Shown one piece after another: positions 22,266-33,905 of a DNA stretch of 64,000 bases (its first letter is position 1; the number at the start of each line of letters is the position of its first letter). This DNA comes from Imbricaverruca yamaguchii (taxonomy: Eukaryota; Arthropoda; Thecostraca; Neoverrucidae): the NCBI GenBank assembly GCA_034440575.1, contig JAOTOL010001643.1:3041001-3105000 (forward strand), in the 5' to 3' direction. Made by a program: the position numbers and the translations under genes. Under the pieces are notes generated by a model. That model was not told the DNA's origin and did no database searches. It saw nothing but the letters and a program-made list of their open reading frames with translations.

Positions 22266-25200
22266 TACCTACTTACCTTGGAAAATAAAACATTTAACCC
22301 ATTCTTGAATATAATCTCAGATGACCTTGCCCTTACGTATTCTCATTTTGAACGCATACGAGACAATTGTAACTTCTATGATGCTAAAGATATCAGTAAA
22401 CAAGTGGAAATAGGTCCTGACATAGGAAGAAACATAGATATTCTCCATTTGAATGCAAGGTCCATAGTAAATAAATTTGATGAGCTCAATATCTTCCTAA
22501 ACCAGCTGAATCACAAATGGAGCCTTATATGTATTTCGGAAACATGGCTAACAAAAGAAAATGAACACAAATTTAGCTTAGATGACGAAGATTATGAACT
22601 ATTCTGCAAAAGCAGAGAAAACAAAATTGGGGGAGGGTCTGCAATTTATGCTTTGAAATCACTCAATGCAAAACAGCTTTATCTATTTAATTTTGTTGCT
22701 GCTGAAGCTGAAGTTGTTTTTCTCCAAATAGAATTGAATAATAAACAAAGTATTTTGATATGCCAGATCTATCGTGCACCTGGTCATAATGCACAATTTT
22801 TGTCTGAATTTGAAGAGTGTCTTACAGCAATAAACAAACTGAACATGCCTACGTACATCATTGGAGATCTAAACGCTGACCTTTTTTCAATTCCAAACAA
22901 CCACTTTGCTGACTCATTTTTCATGTCTATATCCTCTCATGGTTTTCTTCCCCTAATATCAAAGGCTACTCGTGTATATGATACATCATGCACACTAATT
23001 GACAATATTTTCTGTAATGATGTGTCAAAAATAAAAGAAACTGGCATCATTAAATCTGATTTCTCTGATCACTTCTCTATTTTTGCGACATCAGAATTTT
23101 CAGTTCGAAAACCAATCACTACAAAGAGAACAAGAACTACCTTTGACTTTAATAAAATTGACAATTTAAGGGATCATCTAACCAATGAACTTGAGGGGAT
23201 TTTTGATGAAAATGATCCTGAGAAAGCATGTAGTAGTTTAATTGATGCATATAAGAGTGGGATTGATAAATTTACATATACTCAAGTCATATCAAGAAAA
23301 ACAACTTCCATTAAGCCATGGATTTCACCTGCAATATTATGCTCAATTAACCAAAAACAAATATTATTTAATCAAAAACTTACATATCAAACTGCTGAAA
23401 GCAAGAAAAAATATAATAGATATAAAAATGCACTGATTAAAATAATCAGGAGGGCAAAAATACTTTATTATGAAGCAGAATTTGACACACATCAAAATAA
23501 TCCAAAAGAGACATGGAAAATGCTTAACCAGTTACTCCGGCAAGCTCCTTCAAAGCAGGTTATCCCTGAAAAAATGAACGCAGATGGAGACATCACTCTA
23601 GAAAATGATGCAGCTATAGCTGAAGGATTTAATAAATACTTTACAGAAATTGCACCAAAATTGAGAGAACAAATTCCTGAAAGTAATATCAATGCCTTGG
23701 AATATGTGCACACCTACCCAGGTATATCAATGGTGCTATTAGAAGTAACAGAAAACAATTTAGATACAATAATTTCTTCTTTAAAAAATGTTGGGTCTGG
23801 AATTGATGGAATAAATTCTAGAATATTTAAACAGTCATATAAGTCAATATTACCACACTTAACCCACATCATTAACTTATGTCTGAGCAGTGGGATCTTC
23901 CCCAAGCCATTCAAAATTGCTGTTGTAAAGCCCATCTACAAAAAAGGTGACCCATCAACATTTAGCAACTACAGACCAATTAGTATTCTTCCATATATAT
24001 CAAAAATATTAGAAAAGACAATCTACAACCAACTCTTGGAACATTTCACCCTACATAACCTACTTTCAGACAAACAATTTGGTTTCAGAAAAGAGAGGTC
24101 CACATACATGCCTCTACTCTTAATACAGAGCCTGATCACTAAAGGATTTGAAAATAATGAATATGTTGTGGGAATTTACCTTGACTTGAGAAAGGCATTT
24201 GATACCGTTGACAAAGAAATATTGTGTGCGAAGATGGAAAAATATGGTGTAAAGGGTAATGCAATCAAAATAATACGGTCATATTTATCGGGAAGAACAC
24301 AAGCTACTACAATAAATAACAGTACCTCTACTTTCAGAAAAATCGAAATGGGTGTGCCACAAGGCTCAATTTTAGGCCCATTACTATTTATAATATATAT
24401 AAATGATATTGTAAATTTACATGTAGAATGTGAGACATTTCTATATGCTGATGACACTGCCATTTTTTTCAAAAGCACTGACTGTACAGAGCTTCATCAC
24501 AAGATCGCAAATTCCTTACCAAAAATTTCGCAATGGCTACATTCAAATCTTTTGTCATTAAATGAATCCAAAACTGTATACCAGATATATAACAATCACA
24601 AAACAGACATTGATCTCCAGATCAAATTTAATGGAATTTCTATTTTACATCAGAATCCGGTTAAATACCTTGGTGTATACGTAGATGAAAATTTGAAATT
24701 TGCATCCCATATCAGCAGTGTCTCAAACATGATAAGTCGCAACATAGGAATGATATCAAAAATTAAATATCTCCTAGGGAAGAATCACCTCCTAAAATTG
24801 TATAATGCATTAATTCTTCCATATATAAATTATTGCTGTTTTCTTTGGGGTGCAAACTATGCTAATCAGATACACAAATTGTTGCTACTTCAGAAAAGAA
24901 TGATGCGTATTATCGAGGGTGTATTTCCCCCCCAGAGTGCAAACCCTATCTTTAAGAAATACAAAATTTTAAAGGTCCAAGATATAGCAAAACTTCAAAT
25001 GATGCTTATTATGCAAAAATGCATTCATCATCAGCTACCTCATTCCATCAGATTCCTTTTCACAGAGTTGTTTGACTCCCCATATTCCACAAGATTACAA
25101 AACCACTTCCAGCATAAGTATTCAAACAAAAATTATCGTCTCTTCACCATCGAATGTTTTGGACCCAATCTTTGGAACACCATCATAGCAAAGCATTTTC

Positions 25201-25274
25201 TGCATTCAGAGATACCAAATTCTAAGACTGTTCTTAAAAATCACATTAAGACATACTTCTTGAGCAGATATTAA
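22266..25274 (+). CDS. ORF2 of the L2/CR1-like retrotransposon: endonuclease plus reverse transcriptase
   Basis: A continuous frame of about 1000 codons opens at 22266 after a stop at 22263. There is no ATG before the endonuclease domain, so the true start is unclear; the first near-cognate codon is TTG at 22278 (998 residues counted from there). The endonuclease shows HLNARS (57-62), SETWL (87-91), IYRAPG, GDLNAD (196-201) and SDHF (263-266). The RT shows YRPISILPYISKILE, LDLRKAFDTVD (motif A), GVPQGSILGPLLF (motif B) and YADD (723-726, motif C). A C-terminal YINYCCFLWG block follows. All catalytic motifs are intact, which suggests recent activity. The product nicks target DNA and copies the element RNA at the site. 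ORF1 is at 19666-20337. Confidence 0.93.
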   Translation, partial: YLLTLENKTFNPFLNIISDDLALTYSHFERIRDNCNFYDAKDISKQVEIGPDIGRNIDILHLNARSIVNKFDELNIFLNQLNHKWSLICISETWLTKENEHKFSLDDEDYELFCKSRENKIGGGSAIYALKSLNAKQLYLFNFVAAEAEVVFLQIELNNKQSILICQIYRAPGHNAQFLSEFEECLTAINKLNMPTYIIGDLNADLFSIPNNHFADSFFMSISSHGFLPLISKATRVYDTSCTLIDNIFCNDVSKIKETGIIKSDFSDHFSIFATSEFSVRKPITTKRTRTTFDFNKIDNLRDHLTNELEGIFDENDPEKACSSLIDAYKSGIDKFTYTQVISRKTTSIKPWISPAILCSINQKQILFNQKLTYQTAESKKKYNRYKNALIKIIRRAKILYYEAEFDTHQNNPKETWKMLNQLLRQAPSKQVIPEKMNADGDITLENDAAIAEGFNKYFTEIAPKLREQIPESNINALEYVHTYPGISMVLLEVTENNLDTIISSLKNVGSGIDGINSRIFKQSYKSILPHLTHIINLCLSSGIFPKPFKIAVVKPIYKKGDPSTFSNYRPISILPYISKILEKTIYNQLLEHFTLHNLLSDKQFGFRKERSTYMPLLLIQSLITKGFENNEYVVGIYLDLRKAFDTVDKEILCAKMEKYGVKGNAIKIIRSYLSGRTQATTINNSTSTFRKIEMGVPQGSILGPLLFIIYINDIVNLHVECETFLYADDTAIFFKSTDCTELHHKIANSLPKISQWLHSNLLSLNESKTVYQIYNNHKTDIDLQIKFNGISILHQNPVKYLGVYVDENLKFASHISSVSNMISRNIGMISKIKYLLGKNHLLKLYNALILPYINYCCFLWGANYANQIHKLLLLQKRMMRIIEGVFPPQSANPIFKKYKILKVQDIAKLQMMLIMQKCIHHQLPHSIRFLFTELFDSPYSTRLQNHFQHKYSNKNYRLFTIECFGPNLWNTIIAKHFLHSEIPNSKTVLKNHIKTYFLSRY

Positions 25275-25340
25275 AATACTTAGCAGCTAATTGTTGCTGT
25301 GTGTGTATGTTTGTACAGGGATGCTGGCATGCGAGTGTAT

Positions 25341-26120
<780 letters not shown>

Positions 26121-26129
26121 TGGCGGACA

Positions 26130-26575
26130 TTTAAAAAAAAGAAAAAAAAGAAAGATTTTTTTTTTTTTTGAGCCCCACCCCCCAACACCCAAACAACGCC
26201 CCTCCACTACCAGGAAAAAGGCAAAAAAAACAAAAAGAACATGGGGGGGTTGTTAAAAAAATAAATTAAAAAAAAAAAAAAATTAAAAAAAACGAAGGCA
26301 CCCCGGCAAAAAAAAGAAACCAAAAGGAACAAAAAGGGGGGGAAGGAAAAAAGGAATTGAAAGAAAAAAATGACCACCATAACATCACCACTCCAAACAC
26401 CAAAAACATCCAACATCCCCTCCTTGTGGGTTTGTTAGTTTAATAATTTAATATACTTATTTCCCAACTCCCCCCCCGCCGAGGCGCCACCGGCCCCGCC
26501 CCCCGGGGCCGCCGGGGGGGGGGCCGGGGGGGGGGGGGGGGGGGAAAAGGGAAAAAAAAAAAAAAAAAAAATTGT
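26130..26575. other. Low-complexity homopolymer block, probably assembly error
   Basis: Runs of A, then C/G homopolymers (26470-26545, with one G run over 20 bases) and A again alternate with little other sequence. The same style of sequence at 51040-51385 replaces normal duplicated sequence, which supports base-calling failure rather than biology. Confidence 0.6.
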
Positions 26576-26599
26576 ACCTGAGGTTAAATGGGGCATCTG

Positions 26600-26916
26600 G
26601 CACATGCATTACATGAGTAGTAATGTCCAAAACTTCATTAATGCCAATTTTGGAACATTTAAACACAATCACAGCGATCCATACCAATGACAAGCCAAGC
26701 CACGCAAAACCAAAAACTCTGCTATTTTGACCTCATTTGACCTTGAAGATATTGACCTAAGGTTACGAAATTGTAACACAATAGTGTTAACTATCGTGCC
26801 CATCCACCATGTGAAATTCGTTGCTCTAGCCTTAATGGGAGCCGAGATCTTAGGGTGGGGGAGGAACCCCCCTCCAGTGCGCGTAGTTTTCAGAGGCCCT
26901 CCAGGGCGCGTGTTAA
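26600..26916 (-). mobile_element. Family-1 TTAA element, one end (reverse orientation)
   Basis: The end CCTCCAGGGCGCGTGTTAA (TTAA 26913-26916) and the 90 bases before it match the reverse complement of 3344-3440. The other end is lost in the low-complexity block. It abuts the left edge of unit B directly. Confidence 0.7.
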
Positions 26917-28349
26917 GTGAATGAATTAATAATAGAGGTGGCGAGATTCATGTTTGAAACCCTCAATTCCCAGGTTTTGAAGTCCAAGGTTCCAATCATT
27001 GGATTTGCTGCTAGATTTTACGGATTTGGCAATGAAAATTAGTGGTCGTAACACCTTAACCAGTTTAACAAACATTAAACATACGGGATATTTTTCCAAT
27101 AAAATCCAGAAGTGCCCTTAAAATCATTTTTTACCCTGGGTTTACCATCCCTAGATTTTCCAGATTTCCTTCATACACGTGACGTTGGAGATGAAAATTC
27201 AACGAGAACAGAAGCCTTGGAGAAAGTGAGACCTAGTGATGACGGATGCGAAATTCAGGCTACATTCAGTTGTAAATCTCATTAGAATAGGTTTATATGC
27301 AGTGCGCGTTTAGATATGTTGTACGTATCCAATAAATGCATGACAACATGGTGCGATAGTTTGAAATAAGTACATTCACGGATGATGCTTTATATGCTCT
27401 ACAAATTTCTGACCGGGCCCTTTTGAGGCGACCCCCTGAGTGCTGGCTTTGCTACCCCAAATTACAGCCATTTTAGCATAGGTAGCCTGCCGCCGAAGTC
27501 GCCGATGTCGATGAAACTACTAAATAAAAATTGCTATGAATAATACATTGCGTGACGTCATCCATTTGTGCTGTGACGTCAGAGGCTCCGGACGTCACCG
27601 ACGGCGGATTCTCCTCGATTCTGCTCGGTTCTGCCGGGTTCTGCTAAATCCTGCCACCGTCACGATTCTGTCGGGATTCTGTCGGTTTTCTGCCACGTGT
27701 AAGCAAGTCTTTATACTTAACGGCCCCATGAGATAACCATACGCACATGAACAGCACGGCGCGAAATCGAGGCCGACAACGGAGAAAAAGCACTTCCCAG
27801 CTCGGTTGATGAGAGTCGGTTACGACAGGAGGAGCCATTCGACAGCGAGCTGGACACCAGTGGCCACAAGATTGACTACCCGCACGAATGCAATAAGCAT
27901 CTGGGCCAATAAGCCTCTGGACCCGAGGCGCCAGCCTGGCGCCTCGGGCCCAACGGCTTCTGGCAGATAAAAAGCTTCGGCGGTCGGCACCCTCCACCAG
28001 TAAACAGGCAGTGACGGCCGCCAAAGCACGTCTTTAGCCAGTGGCCCGACATGAAGCAGGTAGGTGGTGGTGGGAAGAGCGCCGGCATGGAGAGCCACTC
28101 TGCCCGATCGACACTCGGTCCGCATGGGTGGCACATGGAGCGCCGTCGATAACCAGCCGCACGTGCGGGGTAGTTGGAGACGTTGGTCGTGGTGTCGGGT
28201 GGAGGTGGCGGAAACGATCGGGAAGAAATCTCCCGACCCGTGGTTTCAGCGTTCCTCATTAGAACTCCATGTTCCCAGGCGGTGATTACAATGGGTAGTT
28301 TTAAGTTTTGTTAAATAGGCACTTCGGCCTCCTCATGCAATTTGAAGTG

Positions 28350-28426
28350 GGGCCAGGGTACCTCAGTTGGTAGGGGGGTCGGACTCTTGATCGCAAAATT
28401 GTGGGTTCGAATCCCACGTCCGACGG
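28350..28426 (+). mobile_element. tRNA-like (SINE-type) sequence, unit B
   Basis: An A-box-like GTACCTCAGTTGG (28358-28370) and a perfect T-arm GTGGG-TTCGAAT-CCCAC (28401-28417, B-box included) are present. The 5' acceptor strand does not pair with the 3' GTCCGAC, so it is a tRNA-derived repeat head, not a working tRNA. The unit C copy is at 50884-50955. Confidence 0.65.
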
Positions 28427-28639
28427 CATTTATTGAATCCACTCGCGTCCAATCGGCGTGAGAGATTGGCGACGCTATATGACCACGCTGTTGAATGCGT
28501 TGTAAAAAAACCAATTTACGTTGGTTTCTTATTTGTCTGGGTGCTAATGTGGCAATTCCTGCTTCGGCTTCTAAAGAAGTCATTAGTGAAGTAACCATTG
28601 CAGCGATTATGATGCGGAGAAGCGACTTTTTAATGGTAT

Positions 28640-29110
28640 CTAAAATTCTTCAGTAGGGCCGGATATTCCTGCACCGGCATATACTACGTATGCATAGTCC
28701 ATTATGAGTAGAAATAAAGATGCCCAGAGTAGTACAAGTGTATGGCAGTCGGTACCAAGTGATTAGGAAGCGATGCATCGATATAGAATGAGTCGGTGAA
28801 AACATATGTTCTGGATGTGTTTGAGGTGTTTATGCATTGAAAGTGTGCGTAAAATAATTCCAAGAAATGTAACTTAGTTTTCAAAAGGTATATTGTTGTT
28901 CCAGAGGTGAAGCGGTTTAATATATAGTAGTGATGCAAATTTTGGTCCCGAAAAGTGAAACCATACTTTAGGGACCATTCGTGTATTCTGTCAAGTGGGT
29001 TTTGCAAGCGAATTGAAGAATGCTCATAATTTTCCCCGGAGCACGAAATTCCGCCATCGTCTTCAAATAGTGAATGTGATATATTTGCAGGCATATCATC
29101 GAGAAGATCA
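28640..29110 (-). pseudogene. Jockey/I-like RT C-terminal fragment (unit B copy)
   Basis: The minus strand encodes a RLQNPLDRIHEWSLKYG block around 28960-29050 and further decayed pieces. It is homologous to 11360-12060 in unit A. The reading frames are broken. Confidence 0.65.
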
Positions 29111-29556
29111 CTAATGATAATGTTATTGGATTACCTAATCTTCCTGCTGTTGGACCACGAAATATCAGTACATCACTGGAGGAGGATGTATCATTTGCAG
29201 TATAAATGCTAGGTAACATGATTTCAAATGATGAAAATCTTCCTTCCATGTTATTTCCCGCAAAATGGCACTGGAAGAAGTTGCTGGATAACATTTAACA
29301 AGTCAAATCTATGCATTTTTGTTTCTCGTTTGCTCCCAGAGGCTTCTGTATCAATACAAAAAGAACAACAAATCGACAAAAAGTAGAATGAACAAAAATA
29401 ATCATGCCTATATTATTTTTGTATGATCCGTGCAATATATATTTTTGTTCGTATGTATAAAACCGTAGTTATGCAAAGACCCATGGGACGTAAAATGCCT
29501 TGCTTAATGTTTGTTTCAGTTTACAAAAGTTCATGCACAACTTCTCTTGACTGTAC

Positions 29557-29559
<3 letters not shown>

Positions 29560-29590
<31 letters not shown>

Positions 29591-29642
29591 ATATATATAC
29601 ATATATGGATATATATCTGTATATATACATGTATTCATATAT

Positions 29643-29696
<54 letters not shown>

Positions 29697-29719
29697 GTAT
29701 ATTATATATATATAATATA

Positions 29720-29781
<62 letters not shown>

Positions 29782-29835
29782 ATATATATATACATTTATA
29801 TATATGTATATATATATATATATTTATTTATATCT
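29560..29835. repeat. (TA)n-rich tract
   Basis: About 275 bases of AT dinucleotides with scattered GTATATG and CATATATGG units. It lies upstream of gene copy B, as the tract at 51961-52059 lies upstream of copy C. Confidence 0.9.
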
Positions 29836-30365
29836 ACGAGTGCGATTTATAGCACCCTCATGTAAGATGGTGTCCCTCTGACTGGGAAAAAGCTCCCCTC
29901 CGGTAAACGTGAAACGCTCCTTCACCGGTGGTTTGATGATTGAATGAACAATAGCCAACCCAAAATGGAACAATTCCATAACTGCAGTTGAGAATATTAA
30001 ATATGTATGAACCTTAAATACATATTTCCTGCACCCGAAACAGCTACAGATAGCTTCAGCAACAGTCTCGTCCTAGGTCCTAGACTTCACAGTCGGTGCA
30101 GCGGTAACGGCGGGAGCGTTGACAGGATAACAGGCTGCCCCTTTGTTTGGTTGCAGGCCGTGGTAGCTGTGGCGTTCCTGGCCACGTTGCTGACCGCAGT
30201 TGTTCCCGACAGCGACACCATCCTGGGTAAGCACTATGCTGGCACTGCCATTGCCTGGCAGCATTGCCTGTCGGCCTTTGCTCCTACAGCAATGTAAACG
30301 GCGCAATTATAGCATGTGTCTCATGTGCTGCCATGCAATGGGTGAGGGGTAACTGGTTCGATATC

Positions 30366-30369
<4 letters not shown>

Positions 30370-30426
<57 letters not shown>

Positions 30427-30446
30427 ACATACATACATGAATATGA

Positions 30447-30492
<46 letters not shown>

Positions 30493-30512
30493 ATATATAT
30501 ATATATATATTT
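30370..30512. repeat. (TA)n microsatellite in intron of copy B
   Basis: AT dinucleotide tract with a short CATACATACATGAATATG interruption. It is longer than the matching tract at 52611-52660. Confidence 0.9.
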
Positions 30513-30539
30513 CATATATATGCGTGTGCGTGCATATAA

Positions 30540-31445
30540 GTAGTTTGGAGACAGAGTATTTGATATGCAGGTTTCGTTGAATACGACTACAAGTTCAGCG
30601 TTGTTGATCTTCTTGCTTGTGGATTCGATTGATCGTATTATCTTCCTTGTCTCTGCATTATGTTTATGTAGCATTTCGCCAGAGTGCATCATGGTCAAGA
30701 TTGCAATTAACACATAGGACATCTCTGTATTCGATGGACTTTTCGTCTTAGCCTCAGACATTTTCAAGACGGTGTTTAACATATCACGTTGATGACATAT
30801 ACACGCTTGATATGTATGTTTTGGTTCACTGATCGCGTGCTTTACGTGAGTGGGCGTTAGAAGTACTAGAAATTTACATTTCCAGTATCACACTGCAAAA
30901 CATGTCACTGCGGGGTGGGGGCTGCCCCTCGTAGAGAATGAGTGTTCCGCGAGCGTTGATGTATTTGTTGATGGCTGAATCTATCTGTCGGATGATGTAT
31001 ATTGCCTTAAGGGCAATTAGACGTCGTATGTTGTAGGTGGTTGCGAGTATTTGTTGTTTTCTACCAGTAATTTCCTTCCCAGTGCTGTGTTCTCTGTTCG
31101 TGTGTAGGAGATAGTGGCCTGCCGTTTTGTAGGTGCATTGTGAGTCTTCGACTGACTATAGTCGTTGCTTTTCCAATGTATTTACAGTAAGGTAGGAGCG
31201 AGCAGTCTCCTAAGCTGCAGTTGTAGTGCTATATCATATTTGTTTCTTTGGGTGGTGAGGGGTCACATGTGGCGTTGCTTTTCATCAGTAGTGATGCTTT
31301 ACTTGGGCTGTTGTAGTATATGTTCAGTTTAATTTTGTCTGCTGGTTTCGTGGTTTGGAGTTTCTCCGAATCATGTTTTTGAGTGCCGTTTCATCTTGTT
31401 TGTATCATGGTGGCATTTTGGTTCTATCGTTAGGCGTCATGAGGG
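30540..31445 (-). pseudogene. Penelope-like element fragment with GIY-YIG-type endonuclease region (unit B)
   Basis: On the minus strand a cysteine-rich NCSLGDCSLLPYC block is followed by YIGKATTIVSRRLTMHL (about 31125-31190), as in the GIY-YIG endonuclease that follows the RT in Penelope-like elements. Downstream are an IALKAIYI block and a GTLILYEGQPPPRS block, then decay with stops. No RT core is visible. The same insertion is present in unit C (52700-53630) and partly in A (18140-18672), so it predates the duplications. Confidence 0.7.
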
Positions 31446-32187
31446 GACATAATACCGGTGGCGCCTATGGTGGTTGGTTTGTGAAAGAACACTATCAGAG
31501 TGCGCGGGGTCTGATTAATGCTATATTCTAGTTTCTAAAAAAGGTTCAGGTGATTTTAAATGGTCAAATTTGAATCACATTGAAACAAGCTCTCTTATGA
31601 TGTGTAGTTGATTGTATTATCAAATCACTTCACCCTGTCACTTAGCCGTTAAAGTGAAATGAAAGCAATTGGCCACCCAACATCTTGTGACAAAAGCGCG
31701 TCATACATTTTCTGTGTGATGTGCTAACAATTTCCAATGTTCTTAACTAAACGCGAATCGTGCGTGCTACATCTTTATATCATCTTGAATGCCTTCCATG
31801 AAGTTTTACCCCTGTCATTTTTGCACTCAATTCCAGAATTTGTGTTCCAAATTATCACATCATACTACCTTTACTTGTATATCAGATGTTCTACATTACA
31901 GAATGAATAGCCAATGGTCTCAAATAAACCGTTATAAAATCAGCTGCCTTTTGATGCCATGTTCAACTACTTTTATAGATACCCAACCCAGTCACTTTTG
32001 CACTAAATTCCATGATTTGTGTCTCGAATTATCACATTTGATTACTTCAAATTGAATATCCGATGTTCTACATTACTGAATTAATTTCCAATGGTCTCAA
32101 ATAAACCAAGAGAGAACCTGCTGCCTTCTGATGTCATACTCGACTACTTTTATACATATCTAACCCTGTCATTTTTTACCTTTTGCC
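31446..32187. other. Intronic sequence, conserved between units B and C
   Basis: It contains two copies of a ~190-base degenerate direct repeat (about 31790-31960 and 31965-32155) sharing CCAATGGTCTCAAATAAACC, CACTTTTGCACT-like and TTCTACATTAC motifs. There is no coding signal. Confidence 0.5.
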
Positions 32188-32364
32188 ATGAAGCTGTCCG
32201 GAATTACTGAGGTTCTGGGATGGATCGATGCACGTCAAGCGCCGATGGTTGCTGCCCAGAGGATTCGGAGGGCTGCCGAGGGATGGCATGACAAAAAGCA
32301 GCGTAAAGATCCACCCTTCAACAATACTAAGCAGCATCGGCTCTGCCATGACAAAATGGTATAG
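32188..32364 (+). CDS. Small conserved open frame of unknown nature (unit B copy)
   Basis: ATG 32188 to TAG 32362 gives 58 residues, basic and rich in Gln/Lys/Arg, containing AQRIRRAAEGWHDKKQRK. After the TAG the same frame stays open for a further ~52 codons (to about 32529), with a DAFFPSKAHKRNILGRY segment. Unit C repeats this at 54357-54533 with only one or two base changes, including the TAG. A GTATAG at the end of the first part could be a weak splice donor, but its phase does not fit the secreted-protein gene around it. I do not recognise it; a relic exon or an element fragment are both possible. Confidence 0.3.
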   Translation: MKLSGITEVLGWIDARQAPMVAAQRIRRAAEGWHDKKQRKDPPFNNTKQHRLCHDKMV

Positions 32365-32559
32365 GAGAAATTCACAGTTGTAGATGCATTCTTTCCATCC
32401 AAAGCCCATAAGCGCAATATTCTTGGACGATATCGACAAAACCTGTTGGCGTCGACTGTAATAGTGGCAGAACTCATTCCAGGTACATCGCCTAGTGTTT
32501 CAAATCTGAAAATCTGCCTGTTACTCTAGCGTTTTGGCCATTAACATTCAGGGAATAGG

Positions 32560-32655
32560 TTGCGCCCCACCACATTATGAATGGCGGCGTGAGGCCGGGG
32601 ACGGCCCGGGGGCGCCGGCATAGCCGCCGGCAGCCGGCCGTCAATGGTGGGAAAT
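32560..32655. other. CpG-rich block
   Basis: An unusually GC- and CpG-rich stretch (GGCCCGGGGGCGCCGGC) lies in otherwise AT-rich sequence, bracketed by CCCACCACATT and AATGGTGGG, an imperfect inverted pair. It is repeated at 54733-54827 in unit C. Its function is unknown. Confidence 0.5.
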
Positions 32656-32838
32656 AGTTCGAGAACGCAATACGCAAAATACCTAACAATATGAGCAATA
32701 TATCACTGTAATTGGCAATTAAATTGACGTCTGAAAGCAAGCTAACTTTCACACATGCAGCACGCATTATAATTTATAGAGACAGAGTCTCATAACTTGT
32801 AACTATATTCTTCGCACACACACTAATGGACATCCGGG

Positions 32839-32865
32839 CATCTATCGCTGGATATATATATATTT

Positions 32866-32916
<51 letters not shown>

Positions 32917-32927
32917 AGCGATAGATG
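32839..32927. repeat. Inverted repeat with expanded (TA)n core
   Basis: The arms CATCTATCGCTGG and CCAGCGATAGATG are perfect complements flanking about 63 bases of TA-rich core. The unit C homologue (55008-55049) has a 16-base core and is a perfect palindrome. A (GA)n run follows at 32936-32962. Confidence 0.9.
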
Positions 32928-33574
32928 GAGAAAATAGAGAGAGAGAGAGAGAGAGAGAGAGGGATAATGACACAGAGAGATCATAAAGCAAACAGCTAGG
33001 TCACGCTTCTCAGCATTTGAATTTTGAAAGCAGAAGCACCCTTGTGGGAGTGAAGAATAGACGGTTTCTGGCTCCTCATTTTCTCCAAGACGTTTGAGGT
33101 TGCCATCCAGGTTATCGTGACGTGGGTGACGGAGCAAAAATATGCTTTTTCCTCCAACATTTAGGATGGGGGAGCCGTCGCTCCTGCCCTTCCCACCCCG
33201 AGCCCCACACCACCGCCGCTCGGCCTTCCATAGCCGGTGGACCAGTATGACTTCAAAGATGGCGCAAGTCTCCTTTGAAACCGTTGCTTTACGAACAACG
33301 CCAACAAACCATTATTTAGCCATTGCATTTTGTATGGGAATGGCAGCTCTCCATTGCTGTAAAGATAACACGCTGCATCTATTTACATCTACTGTTTCCC
33401 ATGAAGTTAGCTGACGAAATGTATTTTTCAATCATTCGGCGTCTGATGGTGTCAGCGCCCAACGTAAAATAAATTCGCCCGTTGTAAGGAAACTTCGCTT
33501 AAACACTTCGTACACAATTTTGTCCTCAAATGCATTCAGCAACGTTCAATGAAGTTTAATTGATACGATGGAGA

Positions 33575-33905
33575 TGGCTTCTAAACTCTGGTGGAAACTG
33601 GTGTAGTCTGCGTTAACACTGGTGGACATTGGTGTAGTCTGTGTATACGTCGATACATATTGCTCAATTCTGTGTGAACTCGGATGGATGCTGGTGTAGT
33701 CCGCGTCGGCTATGGCGGACGCTGATGTAGTCCATGTGGAATGGTGGATGCTAGTGTAGTCCGTGTAAGCTCTGGTGGATGCTAGCGTAGGCTGCGTGGG
33801 CTGGTGGATGCTGATATAGTCTTTGTGGACTGGTGAATGCTAATGTAGTCTGTGTGCACTTTGGTGGATGCTGGTGTAGTATGAGTGTAAGCTGGTGGGT
33901 ACTGG
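33575..33905. repeat. Degenerate ~30-bp minisatellite in the intron before exon 3
   Basis: The unit is close to GGTGGATGCTGGTGTAGTCT plus about ten variable bases. About ten imperfect copies are visible. It continues after the insertion at 34999-35095 and ends only about 30 bases before the exon at 35127. Confidence 0.8.

Noticed and set aside
28350..28426. Functional tRNA gene
   Set aside because: A good T-arm and A-box-like part exist, but the acceptor stem cannot pair, and a copy recurs in the duplicated unit C; a SINE head fits better.
32176..32439. 87-codon minus frame conserved in units B and C
   Set aside because: Antisense to the plus-strand frame at 32188; its conservation is explained by the overall near-identity of the units.
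33142..33414. Plus-strand 90-codon frame conserved in units B and C
   Set aside because: Conserved only as much as surrounding intronic sequence; the end of the frame differs between units and no domain is visible.
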